A stretch of 64,000 nt of DNA, taken from the NCBI GenBank assembly GCA_031841125.1, contig CM063109.1, positions 24,213,321 through 24,277,320 on the forward strand. The letters run 5' to 3'. The position numbers and the translations under genes were made by a program. The first letter of the stretch is position 1, and each line of letters begins with the position of its first letter. Under the pieces are notes generated by a model, which saw only the letters and a list, made by a program, of their open reading frames with translations, had not been told where the DNA came from and ran no database searches. Origin of the DNA: Acanthococcus lagerstroemiae (Eukaryota > Arthropoda > Insecta > Hemiptera > Eriococcidae). This document shows positions 11,700-24,856 of the stretch, piece by piece.

Positions 11700-14160
11700 G
11701 GGAATAGTCTACCCATTGCATAGTGTACGACAGATGAAGAAGGGGGCTTCATCCCTTGGCCGTTTCGTGGCCCAATCCTCGCAGACGGACATTCGCTTCG
11801 CTTTCGCGATCCCTTCCTCAAAGTTACGTGTGTTTCGCTCTTTCCTCAAGTACCTCACCCTCTTGTCGCCAGCGATGGATTTCTCAATAGGCATATTAGG
11901 CAAGTGCCCAGAGCGACAGATTTCGAGGGGCGGCAGATTTTTGTTCAAAAACAGTGGAAAAAAGAAGGAAATTTGGAGAAAGAGAAAAAAGAGAAAAAGA
12001 AGAAGAGACAGAGAGAAAAAAGGAAAATATTGTAGAAGTTGCAGAAAATACAATTGGGAAATAATTATCCATTTCTGACCTGTGGCTCATTAGGAGGATA
12101 TAAAGTGGAGGGGTAGGGGGACACTTCGTTGAATGCCTACAGTGGCTTAGCTTCTAAATCCGCCGCTAGCTAATCAACATACGCACACAACTCAGAACAA
12201 CAGGGAATATCATGAAAAGTAACAATGGCTGTGATAACGTCATATTACAGTAACATTCTCGGTGTTGGTCGTCCATTCTCGGTGTTGGTCATCTACTCTC
12301 GGTGTCGGTCGGTATGCTTGGCCCGGTCGACCGAAACGTGACGCACAGTTTTGGTTGACATCCAATGATAAGACATATCCATGTCAATAACCAGTTTGTA
12401 TGCAAATATATAGTTGCTTATATTTCTTCTTTTCTCTGTACTCCAGTTTCTCAAATCAACTAGCTAGTACATAAAAACTAACAGCTAACCCATGTTTGTT
12501 CCTTCTCCTATTACACCTTGGTCAATACACAATGCCACCAGAGATCTATTATACAAAATAGCTGGCTAGTTTGTGAACTAGCCAAGTTGACAAACTAGCC
12601 GTAACAGATTCAGCTGTACAATTTTTTTCTTGAAAGTAACTACAACTATCTGTAACTACCCACCATACACAGACAGAGTGAGTTCTCTCAAACTTTTCCT
12701 CCCGTGTTCATCTGCTGTATTTCCATTGTTTTGGCATTCGGATTCACTTACTTAATTCGAGTGAACATGCAACGCAGTAAAGGTGTCCTTATCCGGAGCC
12801 CCAGCTAGACGTTTTATTAACACCGGCAGCTTCCGTAAACGGGAAAATAAACGCCGACAATAGTAAGAACAAGTTCGTAATATTAAAGGGTATAATCCCT
12901 CAGGTCCTTTAAATATACCGACGTAGGATTGCTATTTTATAATTTTCCGTGCAGTAGGTACTTTAGTTATATAACGCGGCCACACAGTTTTCCTCACAAC
13001 TTTCTACCGTAATAATCTTTACGTCTACGTATGAAAAAAGAGGGGTATAACGCTCTGTTGTTGAAACTCCATTTTACCTTTTACCGCAATGCTACACACT
13101 TTCTGAGGAGATTATTAATATTTTGAAACTATTCTGAACTTAGCAACGTGAGCTTCGACACTCATACCTATTTTGTCTGGCTTGTATGCGTCTCCAGACA
13201 GTCCATATTCGACGAATATTAGATGCAGGTTTCCTCGGATTTGATATCCTCTAGAAGCTGAACTAGTCTTCCGATGATAATACTCACGTTTCCAGGGCCG
13301 TCGATTTTTTTATATTTTTTATATAGGGTACAACAATCTTTAATTTAAGTCAACAAGCGATAGAAAGAAGTTTTTTTTTCCATCTCAAACGCGTCTTAAA
13401 AATGAAGGTAACAAGCTAAAAATCTTGTAAATCTTCAAACAAATTTTAAATCTCATATCTGAACTCTTTCAAGGCGCCTCTTTATCTAGTTCCTGAATGG
13501 TTTCAATTTTTTGCATTTCTTGTTAGGGGGTGGGGTACAAATGATGCTCCATACCCTTATACCAAATTCCGGTGCCATTACACCTCTCAGCCAGGGGCGA
13601 AATGGCTCGCCTAGCAATCAAGCAAATGCCTGGTAGCCGGGAAATCTCAAAGTGGCCTTATAGTCCCAGAAAATAATGTGTTGCATGATGAACATATAAC
13701 AGCTCATTTTAATGCAGAAGTGTTTATTGTTCAGCTAAAATATTTGATGATAGGGTACTCAGTAAATTTCCTATTTAATATTATAGACAATAAGAAATAA
13801 GCATATTCATTTCTTTATGTAACTACATCTGCATTGTTTTTCCCAGGTGCTGCTCCGAGGTATTTTCATACTTTCGACTCATTTTTGAAACGTATGCAAA
13901 ATGATTAATGTAGTTGTGGTAAATCATTTGTCAGACAACACCACAACACTGAGAATGATCAGAGCCGATCTTAGTATTTGGAAAGCCTCATGCCAAATAT
14001 TATATACGATCCCGTTCTTATAGCAGAAAGGTTTGCCCTAGGGGGCAAGAAATCCAACACCTCCTCCCGTACACGGCATCACCATTTTCGAATTTTGTTA
14101 GATGAGTAGGTATACCTGCATTATGATGTGACGAGTCAAGAACATACTTTTGATCTTTGA
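11700..14160. other. No gene recognised
   Basis: Contains an A/G-rich stretch (about 11930-12030) with open frames on both strands that look compositional, the CATTCTCGGTGTTGGTC repeat block (12205-12345), short palindromes around 12560-12600 (GGCTAGTTTGTGAACTAGCC) and otherwise AT-rich DNA. Confidence 0.4.
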
Positions 14161-14169
14161 TGATGGCCC

Positions 14170-15420
14170 CAACTTGATGATGGTACTGTTTCAGACGTTC
14201 AAACTTGATTAAACATCTTCAATACGACTCCTTAAAGCTTTTATGCAAACTCGGTCAAGACCAGCCCACGTCGCAGGACTTTTTCAGGATGCTTCAAGTT
14301 CTTTAAGATTTTTAAAATTCTTTCAGACTCACTGAATATTTTTTCATTCATGTTATCAGTCTAGGATTCATTTAGAATAATTTTAGTCTTTTTGAGATTT
14401 CAAGACTGGTTTAGTATTCTTTGAAATCCGTCTGTGCTTTTCAAAGTTTATTCAAAATTTTCCAGTCTTTAGAAACGTGTTTTTTTATCACCTCGAACAA
14501 TTCGAGAATTAATTGAGACTATTAAAGATTATTCTAGGTGTAGTTAAGACTTTTTTTGAAATTTCATACTCATTTGAGGCCCTTTGAAAGTTATCCAGAC
14601 AGGTTTAAGACTCCTTGAGAGTTATGCTGCTTCAATACTTCTGTCAAACTCTTCCAGATATCGATAGAAACTTTTTGAAATTATTTTGTGTTTCTGAGAC
14701 TTTTGAAACTCTTCCAACGTTTTTCAACACCGTTTAACATTTATGCAGGCGGATTTAGTAATCCCCTTAAGGCTTTTTTAAGCACTCTTTCAGACAATCT
14801 TAGTTTTAGGATCTGAACGAGTATTAAAAAATCTTCAATACATCTAAAGAAATCTTTAAAAAATCGCCATGTAAAAATCTGGAAGCGTTAGAAAGAGTCT
14901 CTGAGGAATCGGGAATAAGATTACAAAAATTCAAGAAAGCTTTAGCAATATCTTTTTATAATTTTAGAAAAAGTCTTGGAAGAATTGAATGTACCTGAAA
15001 GAATTTTATGAACGTATGGAAACACATTCTTCAGCCAGGAAGCAAGTCAGAATGTACGCGAATCCTACAGTGTATTGTGAAAGTTTGAAAATTTCAGGAT
15101 TAGTTGGGAAGAGTTAAAGAGATGCCATTCGAATTTGGAAGATCGACCCCAAAAATGCGGAAAAGACCCACCGTTGCCAGTTTTTACGCCTCAAATCATT
15201 TTTTAAAGTACTCAGAAATTTTTTCACTTGCTGTACTTGCCAAATTTAGAAAACTAAATTGAAACATTCATCTGCCCACCAGAATTTACTTCGTTATTGA
15301 AAAAGTTTTCATAGTGCATGGAATAATAATCTAAAGTAGTCCTAAAAACTTCAGAAATAGTTTTGAACAATACTGAAAGAGTTTTGAACAATTCTGGAGA
15401 TGTCAAGAAGAGTACGATAT
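14170..15420. repeat. Degenerate GTCTTGAA-type array, inverted in the middle
   Basis: From 14170 to about 14830 the words read on the - strand (TTCAGACTC, AAGACT, TTTGAGACTTTTG). From about 14860 to 15420 they read on the + strand (GAGTCTCTGAGG, AAGTCTTGGAAGAATTG, GAGTTTTGAAC). Units are roughly 25-35 bp and highly diverged. Confidence 0.5.
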
Positions 15421-15475
15421 GTTTGAACGAATTTTAAGGAAGTATGAGAGGGGGGCGGCTATATACTCCCAAAGC

Positions 15476-15600
15476 CAGTGTTGCCAGATCCCTTTCATGA
15501 AAATTCTTGAAATTTGGATGTGCGACAGAAGTAAATACATAGGAGCTTATATTTCTTCAGTGCCAGTTTTTTCAGAAACTTGTGAGAGATGGCAACAGTG
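15476..15600. mobile_element. Possible 125-bp hAT-like MITE
   Basis: CAGTGTTGCC at the left and GGCAACAGTG at the right form 10-bp inverted repeats with one mismatch. No clear target duplication. Confidence 0.35.
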
Positions 15601-16879
15601 CCTAGAGCCATGAGAAAAACTGAAAATTTCCGTCCTTCCTTCTCAAATTGTTGAAAAACTGCAACCTTTTTGACTTGAGTTTTTCCTGCGGTAGCTTTTT
15701 TTTTTTAATTATAAAATTAAAATTATAAGCCCTCCCTTTCTTTAGGATTTTCTATTTACGCTACAATACAGGGCCATTTAGTTTTCGAATTTCAAAGTCA
15801 AGGTATTGAGTTGTAATGCAAGACTGCTATAGTTGTTCCATTTGATTGACAGAAAACATCCTGATTTTACTCGATTTTATAGAATTAATAAATTTTTCTT
15901 TTTACGGGGAAATACTTTGGGTTCCGACTCTCAGTCATCCCAAGGGGAAAAATGGAATTACAAGAAAAATGCATTCCTCATTTGGGAAACGTAGAAATTG
16001 TTTTCCTCAAAAATAGTCAATAAAATTTCACTACCCGCCAATAGTTCTCGAGAAGTAGAAAGTGTCCCAGTCCTCTCATGCTCCCTTATCGATTAAATAA
16101 TCACTTTCTTAAAGAAGGAAAAAAGAAAAACAGATTTTAAAACATCGGGCATGATAGAAAATGCCAATATTTTTTCCAACTTCTTTCTGAGAAGAAGGGA
16201 GGGGGTGATTGGCCTGCCAGAACTTATTTCCCCAACGGCCTTTTTGGTTCCACCCCATCTCTGCTCTGAGGTGTTACATCAGCTGGTCCGATGAGTAGAA
16301 ATTTGTAACGAGTTGATGAGTCATGGAAAGTGAGATAGGAACATCAGTGATGGACATAAATCACCATAATATTTGTCTTTCTCGAGCAGAATCTCGAAAG
16401 CAAATGGCGGCCGTACAACCTAGCTGTCAAAAAGTGAGAAACGTAAACGCCTACATGCGCTGTTGATAACTTCAAAATTCGCCCATTTGATTTGCGCAAA
16501 TGAGATTGCGGACTAATTCTTTCTTAATTAAGGGAACGTACGTGGCAAAAGACAATGTACGGTCACGTTCGAATAATATATATGAGAGACGGAGATACGG
16601 AGCTAGACAGAGAGAGCGAATTTATACACAGATAGATACACTCGCGTGACCACTTAAAAGGTATGCAATTTAAAAGATGAGATATTCATCAGATTAGGTA
16701 ACAAGAGACCTGGACCGTTATATTTCGGTCCATGCTATCTACGTCGTCATGGAAACCCGTCTCGGGCTTTAGAAGTGTCGACGCTCCACTATAATTGGTG
16801 GATTACTCAGATAATTGAATAAAACCCCCTTATGCAGAAGGTATCTGAAAACGACCCCTTAACTGTCACTCTCTACCCT

Positions 16880-17280
16880 ATGGTTAGCGGTATTAGTTGT
16901 CGCGGTTTTACCATTTCGCTTTCAATAAAAATGTAAATACAGCGCAGAAAAATATTGTCAACAAAGTGGCGTTAACGTCCCCGGAGATTTTTTTGAAAAA
17001 CCATTCCGTTATTTTCCTCTCTTTTTTCCTCCTTTCGTTTTTACTTTTCCCGGCACGCGGTAATGCTTTCGCAATTACTAATATTTTCGTGTATACGACG
17101 AAAGCGATTTTTATTTTTGAAAATTCGAACGTTGATCAGGCTCTGTTAACCTTCGGGGCAGCGTTTCCATTTTATTTTCTCGTTGCCGGCATGAAGAGTC
17201 TATATTTACACGAATTATCGAACCAATGGAGTTCGGTCTTCGTGATCGATTTTTAAAACTTAAGCTCACTGCCTTTTAAA
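16880..17280. other. Repeat-poor CpG-containing island
   Basis: Unique-looking sequence with a 119-codon open frame (16897-17256) that has no recognisable domain. Candidate cis-regulatory DNA by context only. Confidence 0.3.
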
Positions 17281-17752
17281 GGCTGTTTAACCAACGCCAA
17301 TATTGCTCTCAGAGATTTCTAATCCAGAAAATTCCTCCGAGTTATGTTAGTATGACTATAGGATAGGAATGGAGTTTCGCATGAGAAACAAACGTTTTCT
17401 TTTACAGATTTTCAATTTTTGGTTCACTATTTTAAAAAATGACTCTTTTCATGGTTTTAACGTCGGAAGGCATAGTGTGGTCAGTTTCGGTAGTTACCTA
17501 CTTGAATTATTAACAGTGAAATAAATCATCGTGCCCTAGTTAAATTGTTTCTTTATCTAGCTTGATCAGCTCCGTATTAAGATACGTCCTCGCCACTCAC
17601 TGTGAGAATATTTCGCCTCCTTTCTTTTCTTCTACACGAGCTATTTATTCACAACCCGCACCCCCGACACCTCCTACATATGAATACAAATTCCATGAAA
17701 ATTTACGTTCAAATTTAAAATGAATAATATGAGAAAACAGAAACGTGAGTAA

Positions 17753-17967
17753 TCTGGTTGGCCGAGTGGATAGCGCGTTGGTCTCGGAATCCGGAGGTCC
17801 CGTGTTCGAGCCCACGTAGCAACTCGCCAGATTTTGACCTAGGCCGGTTTCTCGGCCTGAATGGAAGAGGGCTAAGACAGCTCCAACAGCCTCCCCGACG
17901 TGTCTGAAGTAATGCTCGAAAGGGCGGATTCCAGGACTGGGTTGAGATCAAATTAGAAAAGAAGGTA
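17753..17967 (+). mobile_element. tRNA-derived SINE, copy 2
   Basis: A box TGGCCGAGTGG at 17759-17769 and B box GTGTTCGAGCCC at 17802-17813 form a tRNA-like head. The body (CAACTCGCCAGATTTTGACC, then GCCTCCCCGACGTGTCTG) aligns with copies at 1861 and 60398 on the other strand. It ends GGTTGAG followed by an A/G-rich tail. RNA polymerase III transcription from the internal promoter is expected of the class. Confidence 0.85.
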
Positions 17968-19260
17968 TAGGACGGAGGGTATAGGTAACCACCCTATCAA
18001 ATGTTTGAAGCAAATTGGACAGGGTAGTGACTGAGGCAATTAGTGAAACTGGGGGAAATTACGAGCCATGGGGTCCAGTTGGAAAAATTCTCTTCTACTT
18101 TTATCGAAATAGGTAGCAATAGATTTATTAAGCAAAACTAAAAAATATATTTCCCCGAAGGAATTTTAGGTCTGAGTACGCTCGAGTGTAATGCAGTAGT
18201 CCTAACTATGGTACTAAGTTCTCAAGTATTTAATACTGACCAAACAACACAAATGTTCAAAACAAGTCAAAATAAGTGGATGTGGATGTAGCTGACTTAT
18301 TATATTCGTATTCTGCTTTTCAGACTATCAATGCTCATCAAGCGTTTAATCGTTGAAATGTTAACAATTCTTGACACAGTCTGATTGACCTTAAGTAAGC
18401 AGCAGAGTACAGCCCCGTAGAAAGAAAAAGAGGGCATGGGGGAATTTCTACGGGCTCCCTCCCCTTCTAGTTCAATTTGTTCTTTTGTTAGATGGGAAGA
18501 AATGATAAGCTACGAGATAAGAGTTTTCTTTCATGGTGTAAGGAGGAATTGCTGATTTGATGTGCAGTATGATTGAAATTCAGGCCTTTTAAAAATATCG
18601 GGCCCCCTTGAAAGTCCGGGCCCCGGGTATTTCCCCCTTTCTCCCGTCTCTCTCGACAGGGCAGAGTACATAGGAAGTTTTGCAGAAGGCTGATAAACTA
18701 CTTGAGGGGCGCATAAGTTATAATTTTCTGAATCTATGTATGTACTTCCAGTTTTTGAGCTGTGAAAATCAACCATATCTTCAAATTCTTTCTCGCTATG
18801 AGGTGGATATGTCCCCGTATCTACCCCTTATTTATTTCACTGGAAATGAGTTGTATCATAGTTTGAATGGATGAGCGTAAATAGCCGACGTAGGGGGGGG
18901 GGGTTCATGGGAAGTTGACAAGTATCAAAATAATGCTAAAACTTCTTTCGCTCGTAAAATTTTTTAGGCATTTTGAAAGGTTAAGTCCTCCCCCAATACC
19001 CCTATTTGCACCAAGTTTTAAACGTGGTTTAAAGGAATCTGATGAGTTTTCACGTCTAACGACTGACTGTGTTTTAGTAGAGTGTATACAACCTTTCGTG
19101 TCCATGTTGGAATGTGAGTGAACTTGGTAAATTCGGTGGCATAACAACCGAAAGCGCTCTGGACTACAGAAGAAAGAAATTGTGAATTAGCACACCCTAC
19201 ATACAGAATTTACCAAGTTTACTCACACTCCAACATGGACACTAACTCGCACCCCATCAG

Positions 19261-19431
19261 GTGAAGGAGATTCATAGACACCTAAAAACAAAAATCAAAC
19301 TAGCGAAGATGATGACCAAAATATGGTTCAACAATGAATGCCTGAGGAACAACATAGTACCAAAGTACGCAACAATAAACATGAAGACAGGCAGCCAAAA
19401 GCCCGCAACACCAAGAAACAAGCACAGATAA
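19261..19431 (+). pseudogene. N-terminal fragment of a Penelope-like ORF
   Basis: A 56-codon frame ending at TAA 19429-19431 reads KLAKMMTKIWFNNECLRNN then IVPKYATINMKT. The pattern of lysine-rich helix, F-x-x-x-C and I-x-PKYA is typical of the start of Penelope-like polyproteins. It has no ATG at its first codon and stops where the internal deletion begins. Confidence 0.6.
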
Positions 19432-19570
19432 TGAGAATTAACGTAAGACTCACTGATTGGACAGACTACACAACCACAGACAGCCAACAGGAACACACCA
19501 AATAGGTTTACCATACGGTACTACATATCACTATAAGTACAGGACAACAAAGAGAAAAGTGTTACGGTAC

Positions 19571-19610
19571 TCTACTGAAGATGGCATATAACAGCCGAAA
19601 GCGCTCTGGA
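19571..19610 (+). ncRNA. Hammerhead-ribozyme-like motif, copy A
   Basis: TCTA (19571-19574), CTGAAGA (19575-19581), T, GGC-loop-GCC (19583-19596), GAAA (19597-19600), palindrome AGCGCT (19600-19605), C (19606), TGGA (19607-19610). This matches the hammerhead core CUGANGA...GAA with stem I TCTA/TGGA (one wobble), a short stem II, and a self-complementary stem III that would need dimerisation. A single U is extra between the core and stem II, so it is not canonical. Penelope-like elements are known to carry hammerhead motifs. Confidence 0.45.
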
Positions 19611-19689
19611 CTACAAAATAAATAAATTGTGAATTGGCACACCCTACATACAGAATATACAACCTTATTTAGCAAATCATAACAAAATT

Positions 19690-19880
19690 CGTAAGAATCT
19701 TAATAGTTAAAACAGAAAATGATTTCTGACAAAATCAAAATGAATCATAAGAGTCCTAAAAGAAGGTAAAGGAGTTTTAATATAGTCAGAATAGATTTCA
19801 AAAGTTTGGGTAAGTTCTAAAAGAGTCTTAATGAGCCTGAATGAATCACAAAACTTGTATGCGTTTTACGTTATTGTTAA
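19690..19880 (+). repeat. Degenerate GTCTTGAA-type array
   Basis: Words GAATCTTAATAG, GAGTCCTAAAAG, GAGTCTTAATGAGCCTGAATG follow one another directly after the Penelope-like element. Confidence 0.45.
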
Positions 19881-21419
19881 TCTGAATCTTGAAAAGTTCT
19901 GACTAAATTTAACTATATTATTAACGAGTTTCGGTTGCGTTGAAAAAAAATATTCTCTAATCGATTGTCATTTGCGCCGTACTTGCATCACAACGTACTG
20001 AACGACAGATAATAAACCACTTGACAGGACATACAAATACAACAGCTACTTTAATTTTCACTGATCTGAGTCAACCAATGAGCATTATTCAAAACATTTT
20101 ATTCTCTTTCTTGTTCCCGTTTTCAGTTTATACAGAATTCAGAATATTACCACCATAAACGCAAATAGATGACCTGGAGGGGGGGGGGCTGACACGTATC
20201 GAAATGACTCTACGAATTCCTTCACTCGTATAATTTCTCTGTTTTTTCTTTGGGGGAGGGAGCTTCCGGAGGATCCTTGTTTTACTAGCGTCTACGACTG
20301 CCGCACTAAATTTTCTGTCATCTTGTCTGATGGCTGCCCAGTTCACAAATATGTAAGTATGCCGCTAAGCTAGATCAAACAAATCTTCTCCTACAGGCTT
20401 ACTTCAAGTAGGCCACTCATTCGGCGAGTTTTTTCCCTTGTAAGACTGTAAAATACAAATGGGGACATTGCCCATTGGAAATTTGCCTTTGTCGCTTGGA
20501 AAAAGAGAAAATACATTTTTACCTCTACTGCTTACCAAAAAATCCGTTATCTCCTCCATTTACTAAAATTTGCTTCAAAAATTTCGCTTAGCCTCTGATA
20601 CAAGAGGATGACGAGCGGAGGACGGGCAGTAGCCAGATTTTTGACAAATGTACAAAAAGAAACTGCGAGTTTTTTGGTATTTGTATACGCGAAGTGAGTC
20701 CAGACCGCAGCGAGGTCATTCGAAATCAAAAAACGAGAGCGAGTAGAAAGAGCGCGTGTGTTAAATGATCGATTGTAAAAGCAAATCTCAATAAGAGTGC
20801 TAAAATATAAACTTACTATAACTGAACTAAATGGATGGCCTACCTGGCCGATCGAGGGGGGAAAAGGAGTGAGTCATGTGAATAAGAAGAAAAAGAACAT
20901 GATTTTGAAAAGATCGTGTACAAGAAGTATAGGTATGCAGGAAACAAAGACGTTTGTTAGACACTCGCACTGTGCTACGCAGAGTAGCCAGGCAGAACGA
21001 TTTATACAAAAACGTACATAAAAAGGAGAGGGTCGCCGCGAAACGCTTACCTCAAAGAACGTACATGCTTCAAAAAATAACTGAATGCTAGAAATCAAAT
21101 GGGCAATATTACCAACACTTGCTCCTAGGGGGTCAATGCTGAGGATTTTCGACCGCAATTACTAGTTTTTATTTCCAATGTAACTTCAGAGAGTACATCA
21201 TTATACAAAATATCGATCATTTATCTTTCAGTGTTACTACAGCATCAATCTAAAAAAAGTAGGGTTCTGTTTGCAAATCCCCGAAAAAGTTGACCATTTC
21301 ACTTGATGAGCTCATCATGAGTCTGAATGCTCTGAACACACGAGAAAATGAACCAAGTTTCAAGCTGATTTCACTTCTATCAGATTTCCTCGCATGGAGA
21401 AATCACCACGCCAGTACAA

Positions 21420-22960
21420 ATTCACCCACACACCGACAGTAGCCTATAATAAATAATAATAAATTTCAATTAGCGGAACGTAACCGAGTTCGTATAATCA
21501 AGACTGGATATCTATTCGACTATCCCAGAACATCAAAACTATTCACGTCAATCGTCCACTTTCGAAATGCGGAAAAGGCGCAATTCGCATTAATTCGCGT
21601 TATCATTTAAAAGCGGATTTGTCAAACGGGCTAGAAAGACCACGACTCGCATCATATAAATAAATAATAATAACCATTTGACTGCTGTTACTATAAAGGA
21701 TTTCGGAACTCATTTTCACTATCATACGAAAATAATCTGGAATTAATTCCTTCTGGGATAATGAATATATAGCAAAATGAAACGTATATACGATTTTATA
21801 TTGCATCCCCTCTCCACGACTACGACCGCCCCCTCTCACCATATATCATTACGAGGATATACATTTCATCCATATATAATAATGTTGCACACAGCACACT
21901 TCCTATATCTACCGGAACATTAATTAATTTCCATAATCGAATTTTAAACGCGTTATATTAGTTCGGAAGATTACGTGACAGCTACGCCAATTCTGCCGCA
22001 TCCGGGTACAGGAAAAGGAATCGGAAATCAGTGGATGCTGAATTCGGGACGACCTGATGTAGATGAAGCTATTGGTAGAAAAGGGAGACGAAATTGCGGT
22101 TTCGAGAGTAGGGACTTGGAGAAATAGTGAAAGAAACGAAGAGCTGCATTTCAAAACGAAATATGTCCAAAGGGTTTGGAAAACAGCGAAAAGCAATGAA
22201 GGGAAGATAAAGGTAACAGTGGTTATTTCATAGATCATATGAAAAGTTTTTGTTGTTCTAGCAACTTCTACTTTGTTGCAGATGTTTACGAACTTTTAAA
22301 ACTGCAGTCGGGAAGGGGAACCAATTCCTCAACACTTTTGCCCAGATCAAGGATCAATTTCAGGTCATTTTTGAACCTAACCCTTCGAGTCTGGTTGCAA
22401 CTATTCACGCATCACATGAAGGAGGAAAACGTTTACATCGACACCCGAGTATACCAATTCAATTACAGGAGAAAAGAGAAAGAAAGCCATGGAAACGGAT
22501 GTCCCGCGCCCTCGCAAGGGTTAGAAGTGAAAGTATATAGAGCAAATAATATCGACATGTATTCTCCGAAGTATAATTTAATAAGAGCAAATGGTATACA
22601 GCGGTTACATCGTGGGGTCTAAGGGATTAATTCACTAATGTGGTGTCGCTGAGGGTCATCGCTGAATGCAGATGAGCCGTTAACTTTTAATTCTGGGTAG
22701 GGTGTCCCATATGGCGTTCACGGCGGAACGGAAGAAAGAAGAGACTTAATTTAAGCCGAGGGAGAAGTGATTTTTTAAATTTACTCTTTAGGGATTGCCA
22801 ACGTTACTTTTCGCGTAAATATTTTTAAATTGGCGTGCGCGAACGCAAGTGCGGACACGGCCCCACCGCAGACCGCAGCGCGACTACGGCAGTCCACGAA
22901 AGAGGCGATTTCCGAGACAGTGTCATCGTAATGGTGATTTAATTCGTTAGTTCAAACTTT
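21420..22960. other. Repeat-poor island
   Basis: Mostly unique-looking sequence with CpG-rich parts (22840-22930). A 127-codon open frame (22239-22622) shows no recognisable domain or splice pattern. Candidate regulatory DNA by context. Confidence 0.3.
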
Positions 22961-23159
22961 TACTCGACTAACTATGTATTCATTGGCTCACTGTCCTAGT
23001 CTCTCAGGCAGGTAAATAATTAAGTTGCCAATTCCTATACATAGACTAGGATATGTTATGCAGTTGGTGGGAAAACGAAGCAAAAACTTCGTAGAATCTC
23101 GTAGAACCTTCGTGACGATTATGTTGTTAAAAATAGCGTATCCAACCGTCCTGTGACAA

Positions 23160-23460
23160 AAAGGCCGTCATATTTTCCAAAATACTCGAGCAGTCTGGAA
23201 GAATGTTACAGAATTTCTAACAAGTTTTGAGGAATCTGGAGTAGTTATGAACGAGTATGGAAAAGTCTTGAAGAAATAATCATGAATAAGTCTGTAAGTC
23301 TTGAAGTATGTTAGAACTTAGATACGTCTGGAAAAGTTTTGAAACGTTTAAGACATGCCTGTTAGTCTTGAATAAACCTGAAAGAGTCATTCGCAACTCG
23401 ATAAAGTCTTAAAAATGTTTAATCAAACTGAGAAGAATCCTAAACATTGAACATGCCTAC
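23160..23460 (+). repeat. Degenerate GTCTTGAA-type array
   Basis: Repeats of GTCTGGAAGAATG, AAAGTCTTGAAG, AGTCTTGAATAAACCTGAAA at roughly 23-36-bp spacing. Confidence 0.5.
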
Positions 23461-23704
23461 ACTTTCAGCTCTTTGAGTAAAACCTACATATTGTGATGGA
23501 ATTCAGGAGTCATTGCGTGTGTAGCTGTTACTTTCTGTAAAGGTTCATGCAAATATTCCATCTTTTCGTGTCACCCTAAGGAGTATGTCACAGTTTACAT
23601 GAAACGGTCCGACCTTTCCTTCAAAATTGCCAATTTCCATTTTATAACTACTCAAAAAATAGCTAGAACTGCTGCATAAGATAATCGCAGTAATGCTATT
23701 ATTT

Positions 23705-23800
23705 ACCGCTAGGGGCGTAGCGATTGGTGGGAAACCCCTCCCCCACTTAGGTCGGTTGCCCCGGAAAATTCGAAAAAACACGCTCTGAGTTAAAAAGCGT
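23705..23800. mobile_element. hAT-type end (GGGGCGTAGCGA family), fragment
   Basis: AGGGGCGTAGCGATTGGTGG followed by a C-rich run matches the left end at 48016. No partner end is seen. Confidence 0.35.
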
Positions 23801-24209
23801 GAAAAAGCGCCTCTCTAGGCTCCTGATTATCAGTTCAGAACTACCGAAGCATGTGAGAACTACCCGTTAGAATAACCCTTGGTTTGAGTCCAGTTATTGG
23901 CGCAGGCAAGGACTGCTACCTCATAAGCTTTCATTTTTTTTTTGTTTTTTTGTTTTTGTGCATAATTAGGGATATTTGTGATTCAGGTAATTAAATCGTT
24001 CAATAATATGTTTATTAACATAAAAAAATAAATAAATAAAGTCTTTAAAGGTGAGAACAAGAAACAAGGTATGTATACTTAAAACTTAAAACCTACTTGA
24101 AAAGAAATGGCAACCTTCGTGGTTTTTCGTCTGCATTTTCTCTTGCTACCTCAATAAAAAATTCTGCGGGTGCCCATGAGTCCAATTCTACTATTCAGTC
24201 ACATATATT

Positions 24210-24380
24210 CAGAGCCGTAGCTAACAATTTTTTTGTGTGGGGGGGGGGGAAGATGTAGACAGCAAAAATGCTAATTAAAATATAGAAAATTTTGGTTAAA
24301 ATCTATGAAAAAAAGTGTTTGTATTTTCCTAATTTTGCCGACCGGCTACTGAAATTTTTCAAGGACCAGCTATTCAAATA
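24210..24380. mobile_element. Poly-G MITE fragment (TAGACAGCAAAAATGC family)
   Basis: AGCCGTAGCTAACAATTTTT, a run of about 12 Gs, then TAGACAGCAAAAATGC, also present after the G-rich stretch at 39046-39080. Confidence 0.45.
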
Positions 24381-24856
24381 TCGTAAGAAGTTGACGCCTC
24401 TTTAACGCTTCAACCGTGCACTGTATCACCTGAGAGAATACATTCCACTTTCAGAACATCTATGAAGACAACACTCTGGTTTGGTAAACCAATAGCACCA
24501 CTATGTACTCTTTTCTGTACTAAATCTTTATACGCGATGATAATTTTAATACTCAGCGATCTATAGCTCGACCAAATTTCAGATCGTAAGAAACGGTACC
24601 AAAAAACTGTCATGTGTTTTTCCATGGTGACGTAATATGTCTAAAATCTACTCGGGCAATATACTGCACTGGAATCCACCAGAAACTGTGTGGTGTTCCC
24701 TCGCCTAACCTGATTTTCAATTTCATTTTCCGTGTCCAAATACATGTAATGATATAAACATCCACAAGCCGTATTGTTCCCTCACCCATGGAGCAATACA
24801 GCTGAAAAATGTTCTTTGCTATTAAGAAATTACTCAACATGATTTTGACATAAAAC

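Larger units (their letters stand above)
19096..19655 (+). mobile_element. Internally deleted Penelope-like element, copy A
   Basis: Flanked by a perfect 11-bp target duplication TATACAACCTT (19085-19095, 19656-19666). It contains, in order: an inverted 5' extension (19097-19133, reverse complement of 19205-19243), a partial terminal block, a short N-terminal ORF fragment (19261-19431), then a full terminal block to the 3' end. Terminal blocks share CCGAAAGCGCTCTGGACTAC (19148-19167, 19596-19615) and GCACACCCTACATACAGAAT. The layout of pseudo-LTRs plus a 5' inverted piece is that of Penelope-like elements. Most of the reverse transcriptase and endonuclease is missing. Confidence 0.8.

Noticed and set aside
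11709..12090. Overlapping open frames of 114 and 120 codons on opposite strands
   Set aside because: They follow A/G-rich (T/C-rich) composition; no domain, no splice context, and they start inside the tail of a dead LINE.
16897..17256. 119-codon open frame with hydrophobic stretches
   Set aside because: Hydrophobic runs come from T-rich sequence; no start context or family match.
17753..17835. tRNA gene call from the A and B boxes
   Set aside because: The sequence lacks a closing acceptor stem and recurs twice with the same non-tRNA body; it is a SINE head.
22239..22622. 127-codon open frame
   Set aside because: No homology that I recognise and no conserved motif; likely chance in unique sequence.
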